Source: Lingula anatina (Eukaryota > Brachiopoda > Lingulata > Lingulida > Lingulidae). Taken from it: a stretch of 64,000 bases of DNA. The translations under genes and the position numbers were made by a program. Location of the stretch: positions 560,904 to 624,903 of the forward strand of contig NW_019775069.1 in NCBI RefSeq assembly GCF_001039355.2. Reading direction: 5' to 3'. Positions within the stretch are counted from its first letter, which is position 1. Each line of letters begins with the position of its first letter. The notes under the pieces are model-generated. The model did not search any database. It was not told the DNA's origin and was given only the letters and a program-made list of their open reading frames with translations. Positions 47,949 through 63,200 of the stretch are shown piece by piece.

Positions 47949-50900
47949 AGGGGGGCGGGAGTGTTCTTCAGGAGGAGGAGGAGGGAATTCAGTAAGTGAT
48001 ACCTACCAGTCTTGACATCCACCAGGTCAGGCAGTTCTACCACAGGTTCAAAGTGGACATCTGGCGCCTTTTCCACATCATCGTCATCACCCTCTCCGTC
48101 ATCGACTGCTTTTTTAGTCTGGAACAATGGCGTTGCTGTGCCACCCCAGGTGAATGATTTGGATGACTCTGGAGCATTCAGCGACAACAATGTAAACAAC
48201 CACTCAAAATGTAAATACAGTCTCAAATAAGATAAACCAGTAAATGAAAACTTATTATAATAAGAGAAAACACTGAGCCTTACAAAAATGTCAAACGGTG
48301 CTTAGTATATCTATACTTCACTTATTATAATTTCCTTTTCTTTCTATTGCATAAATAAATAAAATAAATAAATAAAATAAATTAATAAAAAATTAAAATA
48401 AAAAAATCCACTACCTGTGGTTTTCCCAAACCCTCCACCGGTCTTTCCTGCCTGGGCCGCTAAAGCAGCAAAATCAAACCCACCAGAGGCCGACTGGCCA
48501 AAGATACCCATACCCGCACCTTCACTGGTGGAATCTGAGGAGAAAATGTCGGAGTTTGAAAAAAATATGATAAAATGAACAAAAACAGAGATAAAAACTA
48601 TATTTTCTGAGAAGTATACCTATCATAACTCCTAAGAGTTAAGCAAGGTTTAAAGTTAGACAATGTGCTTATCAATTTCATCAACTCTATAATACTAATG
48701 AAAAAGAAAAAGACTTCCGTTTTCAAATTTTGCTATTGATGTTATGCTTCAAAATACCAAAGCACTTACCTGCTGCTGCTACCACAGCCTTCTCTTTCCC
48801 TGACTGAGGCAGCGAGCCTTCACCTGCAAAACAATCACAACATATATCAATATGAAGAGGCCAGAGTGGGGTAAAAAAAAAGAAAACCAACCCCTCCTCC
48901 ATAGGTCTTCTTTTTTTATTATTATTATTATTATCATTATTACCATTTTTTATCACTTTATACAAAGGCCAGCAACTCTCTAAGCCCTTTTTTCGCTCAG
49001 AAAAAGAAGGATGGCTAAAAAGTCGCAAAGTCATGGAAAGATTTGTGTTTCTACTTGCCTTGTGCTTTTGCAGGACTTTTGGGGATCAGTTTCTTCTTTT
49101 CTTCCCAATCCTCACAGCCTATACAACCGGGACACGGAGGTTTCTTCTCATAGTTGTAGAAACAGTCAGGTAACAAGAAGCGCCTGGCCATTTCAATCTT
49201 CTCCTTACTGGGTAATTCCTCGCCAAGAAATTCTACCTCTCCATCTGAGAAACAGACATACTAATGATATCAATTTCTTCCGATTTTATGTAATGAGGAA
49301 CTGATACAATATGTGAAGTAATCACAGCTTCCAGGCCAAATGCTAGCAAAAACAGTCACTATTTCTGTATTGGGCCAGTGGATTTTAGGATGATGCTGCC
49401 CAAAAGGGACAGAATGCAAAGAAGTTTTTTTGGCACAGAGTAAATATACGTCACCTTTTCTTGCACTTTGATGGTTTTTGGCAGACTGTTCTTAAACATG
49501 TCCTTTTCTATCAGAGAACTTCACCATCGAAGTTAATAAAAGAATTCCTTACCTTCTTCATCTCTCGTTTTCCCTCCAAATGGACTATGGCTACTCAGGC
49601 CAGCCAGTGGACTCTTTCCCGTTGCCTGTGACACACCTCCACCAAACACAGACCCACCCCCTGTTCCCTGTGGTGATCCAAACTTGGCACCCAGTGAGAA
49701 GCCTGGACTGGTTGCCAGGTCGGGCGTTTTGAAAACAAAACTACTACTCTGCTGTGATTTGGACGGGGATCGATTAGGAGTGCCTGTTCCTGATTTATTT
49801 CCGTCAGAGAACTCTGGCAAGGCTGGAATGTCTTTCTTGTCCCTAGCATCTTCAAAGACCTGCTTGAATTCATCAGCGATCTCTTTAGATCTGAACTTAA
49901 TGGCCAACTTCTCATGTTTCCCTGAATCTTCAGAGAAATCCATTGCGTGCCATATCCAGGCTTTCCCATGTGCGCTGGGCATGGGTTTAAGGTCCAGTTC
50001 AGGTGTGATGTAGTGATTGCAGCACAATTTGAGCACCTGCAAATATCATACAAATATGACTGAAATAATTATAATATGGATCTTTTCATCAAAAGGAGAA
50101 ATTGGTATAAACAACTGTGATGAAATCAAAATGTTAAAAAAGAGTTAACATGACATTATTTTTTTTACAGATCTCAACTACTAAATATTAACAATTAAAT
50201 GTAAACATTGGAAAAAATGATGATTACATGCTGACTAAAAAGAAACAGATAAACAAACAAACAAACAAACAAACAAACAAATAAATAAATATATAAATAT
50301 ATACCTGCTCTCGTCTCATGAGGAGTCTCACAGCCTTGGATTCTTTGTGCCTCAAAACCTTCATGTCTCCTAACCCTCTCTCCTTCCACTCATTGTCAGT
50401 GAACCTGGAGAACAGCAATATGGAAAAGGGATGTTTATTATGATGCTCTTAAGTTTGCACATTCTTTTCATGGTATAAATGTAATCATTCTTTTATAAGC
50501 ATTATATGTAAAAACAACAGAAAAATCATACATTAAAAAAACTTCTGATCAAAAAGTATTGCATTTACCAATAAAAAAAGATAATTATGTCTAGTCCATT
50601 GGTCAATCAAAACTTGCACACAAAAACAGACCTTTAATTACAAACAGATGTAAAAACAAAAAACTTATAACTTACATAAATCTTAACAATCTATTCCTTA
50701 AGCACTTTCAAGAAAAGTTACAATCATATTTTCAGTTTTAAAATGTGACCAATAACTTTTTCTTACCTAAATAACTTTGCCCTTTGACAGAACAGTACAT
50801 CTTCCTCCTCCTCTCCAGTCTTTACATCAATCTTATCTGGCAGGGGAATCACAGGCTCGAAATAATGTTCATGCTCATCTTCTTCCTCATTATAATAGTC

Positions 50901-53900
50901 ACTGTCTGCCCCTGGTGAGCCAGGAGACAGCGGGGCACCCGATTTCACGGGGGATTTCACAGGTGATTTCCCTTTATCTGCCTTGGTGGGTGTGAAAGGC
51001 TGGATTCCACTCCAACTGAACGTAGAGATACCAAACGTACTCCCTGTGCTTCCTTGCGGCTGGCCGAACACAAATCCTGCTGAATAGGTGCTGGTGGTGG
51101 TGGTGGTTGTGGACGTGGATGCAGAAGGAAGGCTCTGAACACCTCCAAATACAAATCCAGTTGAAGGTGTGCTGGTAGTTGTGGCCGTGGATGCAGCTAG
51201 AACATCCTGTGGACCTCCAAATACAAATCCAGTTGAAGGTGTGCTGGTAGTTGTGTACGTGGATGCAGCTGGAACATCCTGTGGACCTCCAAATACAAAT
51301 CCAGTTGAAGGTGTGCTGGTAGTTGTGGACGTGGATGCAGCTGGAACATCCTGTGAACCTCCAAATACAAATCCAGTTGAAGGAGCGGAGGATGTAGTGG
51401 AAGGGGCAGGTTTGGGTCCGCTCCCGAATACAAAACCACTGACGGGTTGTGTTATCGCGGGTGTTGAAGTAAAAACAAACCCTTGTCCCGAAGATGGCGC
51501 CGCATCCTTACTGGAATCTTTACCAGCAGTGAAGGGGAGAGATGCACCAAGCTTGGCTCCGAATGTAAACCCGCCACTGGTAATACCCTGAGTACCAAAG
51601 CTAACTGCTGGGGCAGCCTGACTCTCTACCTTAGTTGAATCTACCCCTGGTTTCAGGGTGTCGCAGGCCGGACACTTCAAAACCGATGCTTCGTTCCTGC
51701 AGTAGCAACCAGTGCATTCCCAGCTCCCGGCCTTTGGCTTAAACATCTCAGACAGAGAGTTATCTACGGGCTGTGAAGTTCCTGTTGGTTTTGTGGTAAA
51801 GAGTGGCTTGGGTGCTGTAGGTGTGCCAGGCTTTTGTGTATTACAGGCTGGGCATTGCAAAACATCCGCATTGTTTCTTAGATAACAACCAGTGCACTCC
51901 CAACTGCCAGGGCTGGGCTTAAAGAGATTTGAAAGTGACTTCCCTGCAGAGGCCGCAGCAGTTGAGTCGACTCCTGCTTCTTTAGGCGTGGTTTCTTTCC
52001 CAGATGAAAGCTCATACTCTCTTATCTTTTTCTGACAATCTTCAAACTTTTCCTTGAAGTCTTTGGCCTGGGCCTCATTTTTAAACTTCACGGCCAGTTT
52101 TTCGTGTTTCACTTCCTCTTCTGAAAAATCAGCGGCCAGCCAGATCCAAGCTCTGTCAGACATGGGTTTCAGCTCCATGTCCTTGGTGATGGCGTGGTTT
52201 GCGCACAGCTTGTGGACCTGCTCTCTACGCATGAGTACACGAAATGCCACGCCATCCTTTTGCTTCAGCAACTTAATCTCACCAACTCCTCTCTCTTTCC
52301 ACTGAGCGGCATCCTTATCGAACCTGTACAGTTTGGCTCGTTCGCCAAAAATTTTAATCTCTTCTTCCTCACCTGTTTTGACCTCAACTTCTGGCAGAGA
52401 TACCAGGGGCTTAAAGTCATCTTGAGGAGTAAACTCCTCCGGAGCAGTGCCCTCGCTCTCAGTTCTAGTTCTGCCTGGACTCTTTGTGAGGGACCATCCA
52501 GAAACTTGGGTGGAAGTGTCATGGCCAAACACCTTCTCTCCTGCTCCGGCAAACCCCTGGAAATTTTCCTTGCCCTTGAAGGCATCGGCTGTTTTCACAG
52601 CATCCGTCAGGTTAGTGAAGGATAAAGCACCTGATGCATTTTCCCCAAACACATGTTCCTGTTTGGGCTTCTCTTTTGGTGCTTCATTTGCAGGAGCTGG
52701 TGCTTTGACTGCAGTTGTGCTCTTAGGAGCTGTTGTGGAGGGTGGCGTGAAGGTGAACCCGCTACCAGTATTTGATGAGAAGCTGAATCCAGCAAAAGGT
52801 TTAGGCTCCTCTTTCTTTTTCTCTGCTGCTGCTGCCCCTGCAGCTTTCGTATCAGCAGATATTGGTCCCTTCGTACTAGTCTCCTCAATCTGCTTCACAA
52901 TAGGCTGACTTGTGAATGTGAACCCTCCAAACTGTGGCTTGGCTGTATCATCCGACTTGGGTTGGGCCTTTTCTTTATCTTGGCTACTCTCATGATTCTG
53001 TGCGAGCAATGACAATAGGGTGGATGCTGCCCCAGGAGATTTTGAGTCAACATTTAATTTCGGTGGGGACAGCAATCCTTTCCTTTCAGTTGTTGAATCA
53101 GAGGAAGAAGAAGCAGGTGGAATGGTCACTGTCATGGCCGGTTTCGTCCCATCAGTAGCTGCAGTGGTGCCCCCTGGTTGTTCAGAAGTCCCGAACTTGA
53201 ATCCCCAGCTGCTGGTTGTCGCTGCTGCAGGCTTACCAAATGTGAGCCCAGTTCCTGTAATACCACCACCAAATTTTAAACCTCCAGTAGGTGGAGTAAC
53301 GGCAGTGCTTTCAGCTGCTGCAGCTGCTGGTTGGGCTGGCACTGTTCCAAATTTAAAACCTCCACTAGGTGGCACTGCTGTTGTTGTATTACTGCTCTCC
53401 CCACCAGACGGCTGACTGGAACTTATTCCAAAAGAACCAAACTTAAAACCTCCACTGGGTACTGCTGCCACAGCAGACGCAGAACTATCGCTAGGTGCTG
53501 CAGTAGGCTGGCCACTAGAGGTCGTGGCCCCAAAAGACCCAAACTTGAATCCTCCTTCTCCAATTATTGCAGAGCCTGTCTCACTCTTACTTGTCTGGAG
53601 TCCTGGCACCCCAAACGAGAACCCTGTGACTTTCTGTCCTGTGGACTCCTGTACAGGTTTACTTCCTGGTTTGGGAGTCTGACATGCCATGCATGTGGTC
53701 TTATCACCAGGGTTGCTCACCAGACACATCCCGCATTCCCAGTTGCCAGCTGGAGGCCTCAACGCTGCCCCCCAAGAGGAAGTTGTACCATCAGTTTTGG
53801 GGGTCACTGTTGTTGTTGAGGCTGCTGCTGTTGTCGAGGCTGCTGCTGTTGTCGTCTTCTCAGACTTTGTCTTCTCTTTCTTGGCTATTTCAATTGCCTT

Positions 53901-56445
53901 TACAAAGTTCTCCTTGAATTGTGAGGCAATCTCAGTAGTTTTGAACCGACAGGTGAAGTTCTCCTTTGTAGGTTGCTCGTCGGCAAAATCCATGCCAAAC
54001 CATGACCATGCTTTATCATTGTTCACACTTGGCAGGAGTTTCATTTCTGGCGTGATGTAGTGATTGGCACATACCTTCATGGTCTGATCTCGCCGCATCA
54101 GAATACGCACCTTCCCGTTTTTGGTATTATGTAAAATCTTGATCACTCCTGTTCCACGCTCTTTCCACTGAGCGTCAGCAAACCTGTACAGCTTGCCACG
54201 ATTCTCGAACAAAATGTCCTCATCTTCCTCTCCAGTAGGTGTCTCCACCAGATCTGGTAGAGGAATCACGGGCTCAAAATCGGCCCCATTGTAAGATTCA
54301 TCATGCCCTTCACCTGCACTATCATCATGGCCACCTTTTGTGGGACTGCTAGGTTCAGATGTTGGTTTTGACACCAAAGAGCTGGTTGTGTCAGCCATTA
54401 TAAGATTTTTCAGAATACTATCCTTCGGTGAGGATGCCATTGCAGGAGCATTAACTGAAGATGTCGTTGCTGTTGCAGGGTCCTTTGCCTCACCACCTGC
54501 AGGCATGGCCATTTTGTATGGAGTGTGCCCACCAATCTTCACTGGGGAGGTTGCAGCCTGGGACATCTGCTCTGACATGCTAGAGTTCATCACCACGTTT
54601 GGTGGCATGGTCACAGCTGCAGCGGGGGTGGCAGAGGTGGCTGGTGGAACAGCCGGTCTCACTCCTGCCAATCCAGGACTTGCCACTCCTCCCCCTGTAG
54701 ACACAGCTGCAGTCATGGCTGGTAACTTAACATGGGAGGCTGCAGCCAGAGGGGTGGTGTTCTGTAGCCCAACCTGCCCAGGTGCTGATGGCAGGGAGAA
54801 GAACCCAGGGGCAATCTGTGGCAGCCCTGTGGTATACATACCACCAGGCGGTGTGGCCTGCATCTGAGGGAATCCAGGTGGCAGGTAGGCCGGTATTTGG
54901 TAAAACTGAGGCTGCTGAGGGGGTGGGGGTGGTAAGTTTGGGGCAACGGCAGCAGTGGGGCAGGGAGGGCGCTGTTGTGGGGAGTAAGTGATGGTGGATT
55001 TCCCCTCCAGTTTGGTCACGTTGCCATATGGCCAGTCCTGGACCAACTCTGAATCTGGTATATGGTACCTATAAAAGCAAAGAAATAATCTCAAGATATG
55101 TGAGGAAACTACTTTTCTAGATATATATGTCCTGAATATACTATAACAGTACATAACAATACATGTCCTGAAAACAGGGTATTGACATTTTTATAAGTTA
55201 TTAAACAAATGCAAAAAAATCATACAAATCCTATAAAATTGTAACTTCTAAATATTTTTATCTTTAAATTAAATTTGTAAGGCATATTTCCCCACCAAAA
55301 TGCTAACTTTCATTACAAATATCTGATAAAGTGGAATAAATGTTCATCACTAACATCTGACAAAAATCATAAACAATATTATACTACACAATGGAGAATT
55401 CCCATTCCCTGGATAAAAGCACTATTCTCACCTGTTCATAGAACCATCTTCCTCTCCATAGTCATCCAGGTAGTCTCCGTCATCCTCGTAAGTCTCTCCA
55501 TCAATTCCAGCATACCCATCATCTCCATAGGCTGTGGGAACAACTGGCACTAGTGAAGGAAGAAAATTGCTCATCCTCAGAACATTTACGAACTCATGTA
55601 CAGACTCCACAAGATGAAAGATATTCTACTGGTGTGTATTTTTTATGAGAATGATCTATTTTCTTTTTTTCATGATTTCAAGTAATATTTGATTTGTACT
55701 GGTCTGTACAGCTGGGAAATTTTTTCCTCATATATAAGTATGTTGCATATAGCAACTTTTCCTGTATCTACAATAACACTTATGGTCATAATAAATAGTG
55801 TCTGTATATAAAAAAACAGCATAAAATTTGTACTGATCAAAACAGTTAATATTAAATGGGATCTAATTATTATGACAGTGATTTATCTGTATGTTTACCT
55901 GCTCCAAGTCCTGCCCCAAGTCCTCTAAACCCAGGGTCTGCAGGTGGCCCTGGGGGAGGGCCAGGAGGAGGGGGGTACCTCAGAGTCCCTGGGGGTGGCC
56001 CTGGGGGTGGGGGCGGCAGATAATGAAGTGAACTCGATGGGGTAGCTGGGTAGCCTGGAATTGGGGGCGGATAAGCGTAGGGCGAGGGTACACTGCTTGT
56101 CATCTGAGGAGGGATGGGGGACGGGCGGCTCTGGTGCTTGGCGGCGACTTTGGCTTCCAGCTCTCTGATCAGCTTGTCTTGGAGAGACATTTTTTCCTGA
56201 TGGTAAAAAGATTTTTTTATCTCAATAACAGAATTGACCACTGTCTATAAAATACTGCAGTGAATAGCTAAATGATCATAAAAATACTTTTAAACCATTC
56301 AGGTATGTTTTTAGGTCTAAAATGCAAGCCAGTTAAAAAGACAATTAAAGGGTGTAAAGAATAATAGTTTTAAGGATATTAAAATAATAATAAGTCAAGA
56401 ATAATAGGCTTTACACAGACATATATATATATGGATGACCTGGAT

Positions 56446-56508
<63 letters not shown>

Positions 56509-59500
56509 GAAGATTCAGTTTACCATCAGCTCGCTGTTGATCTTCTGGCTGTCTGCCAGACGTTTCTGACTCTCTAACAGCTGATCCATGAAGCGTTTGT
56601 TTGTCTCGACCAGCTCTTCATTCCGCTGCATCATCAGGTGGACCATGGACTCCTGGGAATAGCGGAGTGAACGGATTTCAGCATCAAGGCGCTCTGGACT
56701 GGGACGAAGGTGGCCATGATTCTGTTAAAAATAAAAATGAAGGGAAAAAAAATCAAGGTTTATGTCTGGAAAAAAGCTTGTTTAACCCCATCTCATTTTT
56801 CTTTTATTCAGTAGTTAAAAAATGAATAAATAATGATATGATGCATTACAAGTGAATATCTTGAATATCTTGATGCATTATGAGTGAAGATATATCTTCA
56901 GGCATTTTCACCAATGTTTAGTTAATAGAAGTTAAATTAGGTACCTCTAAGTTGGTATAGTCAGCATCCAACTCCCCATGCCGCGTCCTGTGAGGCGTAC
57001 TGTGAGCTGGGAGTTTGGAGCGGGAACGGTTTGTGATGTCGCGAAGAGCCAGGGACGGAGCCTCCTCCTGATCTGAAAGGTCTGAGGAGCCAGCATTGGG
57101 GACTAAAAGAAAACAAAACCCTGTTTTAGGAAACATGAACAGAATCAAGATTGAAAGCAGCAGTTCTTTGCTATATATTGTTGTTTTATAGCTTAGTAAT
57201 GTTTCATATATTTCAAAGCAGTTGTAACAGTTTCATATCAAGGGCTATTAAACTAAAAACATTCCATCTACAGAATCTTCTATGACCCACTGCTACTCAC
57301 CCATATCTGGCTCAATTCTCCCCAGCTTGCTCTCCACTTCTTCTATCTCAGATGACAGCACTTCATTCAGGGCCTTAAAATTATGGATACAAGTTGAAAC
57401 AAACAGAACTTGTATCTTCCCTCCCACTGCAGAATCTTTCTCTTTCTACATGAACAACTAATTTTTCTAAGCAAAATGTAATGGATAACTTGCTGACAAC
57501 AAATAAATAAGGTGCAACAGTAATTTCAGACTTGGCTGTGTAACTTGACGACGACACTGAGAAAGCCCAGCTTCAGTAAGAAAACAACTTCAGGACTCCC
57601 CATTTCAAATCCTGGCTTAACCACTATGGAAGGGCTACAGTGCTACTGGCATTCTGATTTGGCAAAGGGGGTCAGAGTTAACATCACAGACAGACACTCA
57701 CATGTGTTTTGTCAGTTCGGATTCTGTCCAGAGTTATATATAGAGAATCCCTAGCCTTGGTGAGAAGTGCTGCTTCCTTGTTTTCCATCTCTGGGTGGTT
57801 GTCCCTCTCTTCCTCTGCCAGCTGCTGGTAGATCTGAAAGAATTCACTGGAACTGTGTATTTCGTCTTTACAGCATCTACAGGCTTAAAGCCATACAATG
57901 TGTCAGATCTTTTTTTTTTCCACTAATAATGATCTTCATATTCATACACACAAAATGTGACAACAGTGTGAAAATGTGAAGCCTCTCTCAGAGTAAGGAT
58001 GTTCGTATTTTGAATCAGAACTTTCCAATCTCAAATACTTGCTTTCAAATTATTTCCTTGAAATACACAGAACAGGACCCTAATGATCACTTTCAGTTTC
58101 AATCAAAACAAACCTTTGCTTGAAGATGAGAGGCTTCTGGTGTCGGGAGGGCTTCCAAACTCTCCAGCGCCTCCTCGTATTTTCCCATCTCCATTGCGTC
58201 CTGAGCCAGGAAGAATTTCGCTTCTCTCGACATGGCGGACATCTCCATTGATGTCAGCTCCTCACCCTGGGGCGGGAAAAGCGCCAGTCTGGGTTGCTTT
58301 GGGTGGATGTTCCTGAAGATGAAAAAAATAGGCAGTTGTAGCTGTCAAATGTACAGACCCTTTTCTGGATTGTCACCGAGTACATTTACAATACAAGTAT
58401 TTTTGTTCTAAATAAAACAGTGCATAAGTTTTTTTTTTTTAATTATCATCAATTTTTTTTAAACAACACAATTCTGCAAAAAGAAATGACTGTGAAACAG
58501 AAATGTAAGTATGCCAAAAGCCTTACGCCTTCAAATAAGCAAAAATGAGGAAATTTATTACGAAAGAGACAAGATAAGCATCACAAGATTTACACAAATT
58601 GTTTCAGTGGATACAATGATATGAAAATGACCAGTTTCAACTAAAACATTAACTCTGTTTGTTAATGCTAAATTTGAAAGAAGTTTTTATGGATCACTAA
58701 AAAATTTTGAAAATAAAAATTTGATCTGAACAAATCTGTAATCATTCTTTAATTTAGTAAGTATGCTAATAATAAAATGTCTGCCACTGGTCATAATTAC
58801 TACAAAGTTGGTGGCAGTAATGAAAATCTGCTAGTGCATTTAATAAAAAATATATATTGAATTAAACAAAATACAAAAATAATGCATTTAAAGACAATGC
58901 AATCTCATGTCCAACCACAATTTTTACCTCCTACAAAATGACATTGACGGAATTATTCTTGAATTAGAGAGTAAACAAAACAAACCAAATTCCTCCACTG
59001 AAACTCCACGTGTGACTCTCACTACTAAGTCTGTAAGTCATAAATTGTTGTTTTATCAACTTATTTAGAGGCCACTGAAAACCTTTATCACAGCATAGCA
59101 TAGTGCAGATTTTTGTTATGTAGCAGTGCTAGCGCAAATATTATTTATCCATAAAGTAATATGGTTGTAGCTGCATGCATTGCTGTTCAGATATGACACT
59201 GCAAATGGAATGAAATGGATCTAGCTGATAGTATGAGTAGATATTTATTACATACACAAGTTGAGCCCAGTTTCCGAAGAGATCTTTAGACTGGCAGTTG
59301 GTCTTTTTAACAAATCCCAAATCAGATATACCACCAGCCAGCAGCAATGAGTATGTGACATCCACTTATACTTAACACCTTTGATCATCATATATACCTT
59401 ATTGCTGATTCATGGTATTCATAACAACTATTGCACGTGCTTTCTAACAAGAAAGAAGTGACTGCAATTTTAAACTAATAAGTATCTTTTCGGTTGGCTA

Positions 59501-60203
59501 TTGCAGATTGATCTAAAAACGAAAGAGGCAAAGTCTAGACCAAATTTCTGTCCAAAGTTCTATTATGAAACTGGTCCCTAGACTCATAAAGCCAACTAAA
59601 AAAGATCTCGGAGAGAGCAGACCTCCGCCAAGGACCCTGCAATAATTTATTGTGGTAGTTAAGAGCACATCCATTGCACAAGGTCAAGGTCATTGGCCAT
59701 ATTTAGCAATGTTGGAGAAGCCTTTTAAATCCTTGGATCCAGATGGTGATCACAGATCACCACCGAAATAAAATAATTTTTAAACTTAGCATGTTTCTGA
59801 CCCAAGCTGAAAATTTCGTCAAAATCTATCCATAGCTTTTCGAGTTAGGAAGGTCACAAACTGACAGACAAACGTAGATGAAAACAGTACGTCCTTGGCA
59901 TCGGTAATTTTAATTTGACAGGTTTACCCAGGCACATACCTTGTACATGTACCATTTACACAGCAAGCATAGTTGCTAAAAGTCACAAATTGTTTCTCTT
60001 TAAATGAATGAAATAGCTTTTAATCATAGTCAAAGTAAAATCTCAAATTCGACAGCTCCTAACTCAATGACATAGCATTTTTTGATAAAGCATATGCTGT
60101 AAAAAAAATAATAAATAAATAAAATAAATGAATACATAAATAAATAGTCCAAAGAAATCTTCATTGTCTCATCTCCACTCCTCTCTCTCCCTCTCACACA
60201 CAC

Positions 60204-60286
<83 letters not shown>

Positions 60287-63200
60287 CACACACACGTCTC
60301 TCCACTGCCTGATCTCCACTCCTCCCTCTATCACCCACCTCTTTATCTTGTCCAGCATATCAATGACCGCAGTCCAATAGTGGGCGGCTCTCTGACGCAG
60401 GCAGTCAATGTCCTTGGCATTGTCTAAGGCCGACTGGCCCTGGGCCTTGGTCTCCAGCACCTGCAAAATGGTACAAAATTATTGGTTCTGTTTTTACTGT
60501 CCTGCTCTCAGTGATATGAATGCTACAGGACAATGAAATTAACAATTATCTGCATGTATTACTGAAGTTAAAAAAAAAAAAAAAGAAAAAAAGGACAGTG
60601 TTTGCTGCATAATGCATCAATTGAACAAAAAAGAAAGGCAGAAAAGAAAAAACTCAATAAATTACAAACAGCCTGTCCTTTCTTCAAATGATCATGATAT
60701 GGTACATGATTGCATGATTGACTCCAAACATTTAGGGAAAAAAACAATATCAGAAACAACCTACCCTTTCCTCAAAGGTCCTTGCCAGATGTGCCACTAA
60801 TCTGACGTCCATACCATGGGCCCCTACAAGACGGATCACCTCCAGGCCTCGCTGTAATGTCTGACGTAACTTGGCAAAATTTTCCCTGAAGGAAAGAAAT
60901 CGAGTCAATTTTCAAAATTATGTCATGGCCTGTGTTTCTTATTCTGAGATAAAATTGTGTATTACTTTGTGGGTAAAAGACTAATACCTTTCAAACTTCA
61001 AACCCGACTGAAAAATACTATAATTTAAAAATTTACTTACAGTGGACTCTTTGTACCTTATGTTTTTCTAATTTTTATTATCTAGTGACTTGGTAAACAT
61101 GAAATATATACAGGTCTAGATTTGAGCGGACATAAAACATATTAACCTTACTGAAATATATTTCATCAAAGACTGGAGATCTTTTACTGAAATATTGTCT
61201 GTTGCTCTTTAAACAAACATAAAAACAGTTTAACACACTTTGCTTTATTCATATACAACTTGTATGCTGCCTGCCACCATTCTGATTGCTCCTTGGTTAC
61301 GAGGCCATCACAGATGCATGCTGGGAGCAAATATGGCTGCTCGGGAAAACTGGTAATAAGGCTATGGCGTTCTTTGAGACCCATCACACAAGTTCTTATG
61401 ACTGCATAGAGAAATGCCTACAAAAAGATATCAAAGTTACTCTGTTGATCAACTGAGCAATAGTAGACTGGAGGCTCTTCTGATGCTCTGAAGCTGAGAA
61501 CTAAAGTGTATTTATGAAATCCAAGAAATGCTTTTATTTCTTACATTTTTAATTCAAATCTTTTCAGCGAAGCCAAAATCTAACATCTGTTCGAAAAAAT
61601 AAATAAAAATTAGAAATTTTACATATCAGTTAAATGTGTGCAGGATGACCTCAGTTTTATGTACCATTAAACCACAATATTGAACAATTCCCTATATCTA
61701 TGACAATATCATCACTCCTTTCATCTCTTTTTATTACCTATATTAGATTTGGTATTTAATCTTTTCCCTTACCTCTGTATCCAGCTGACAAAGTGACTCT
61801 GCACTTCCAGTGTGCAAGTTCCCTGTACTGTACTGGAGGGAATCAAACACACGGAAATTATCTGAAAGTTTTGGAAGTATTAAAACTGATGGTCACAATT
61901 AAAAATTGTGAAAACTTTCCATCATTGCCCATGACTTTGATAACTCTGAAAGTTATCTTTTTACAATTTATAAATACCTAAGACTTCCCTGCTGTAATAA
62001 TCAGTAATTGTTTAAAACAAAAATACTTGACTGCCAAAATGCAAAGATCCTAAAAAGGAAACTGAAACATATGAGAAGACATTATTTGCTAAGTAAACCC
62101 GATTTCAGTTGATTTTTTGTTCTTTCAAGTAATCATATTAATTGAAAGAGTAACAAAATTAAAATAAATAAATAAGTAGCATGAATGAAAAAATAAATCA
62201 TTAAAGCAAAAATCCAGATGAATATATCAATGAAAAGGACTTACAAGCTGGCTGCGTGTTGTCTTTTTCAGAGTATCTCTGCATTCCAATCCACACCAAC
62301 TGGTGAAGGCTGTCTGGACGTAACATGTGAGCCACTGGAATAATAATATAGAATGAGAATATCTGCTGTTTTTGAAATCATGAACTTAAATGTGAAGTTA
62401 TACAGTGAGCCATTATATAACTTGCAGTGTTTTATAAAGAGAACAAAAATGTTCCAGTTCCCCAAAAGTTTGAAAACCTTGTGTGTAGTATTGATATAAT
62501 ATAATTCTGCGATAAGGACTAATACAAACATTTAAAAAAAAACTTTTAGCAATGGATCTTCAAATATTATGAGAGCTAATAATTGCAATTTGCGATGTTT
62601 CATCAAAAATACAAGTAATTCAAAATTCCCTTAGAAATTTGAAAACCTCATGTCTGGGAAATTAATTTCAGATGAAACTTAACATTCTGCTTACCCATTT
62701 CGTATTCTCTAAGACTGTCGTCATTTGGGAATCTGGCAATAAAGTTGGTAAAACAGCTGTGTTGGCACATATAGGAGCTTCCCTTTTGCCCTCTCATGTC
62801 CTTCATCAAAAATGCTGAGTCATACAACTTTTCAAGGCCCTGAAAGATCAAAAACACACTGTGCTTACAATAAGAAATAATATAAAACGTAAAAAATTAA
62901 ACACCTTTAACATTATAGAAATTTTATGAGTGCTAACAATGCAAAAGTGACAAAGAATAAAACAGAAGAAGATATATCATTGGGTTTCACTGAAGACACT
63001 AATTTTCCTATCAAAAGAAAAAAAATTACAATTATTCCAGTTCACACAAAATTTGAAAACTGCACAACAGCAAAAAGTTCTCCATGAAGACAACTACTTG
63101 CCTTATCTGTGCACTGTTGCTGTTTAACTTTCTGCAGCCATTTTGTTGCATTTCCTTTTTTGAGTTCAACCAGCATATGACCTAAAATTTATTTTTAAAA

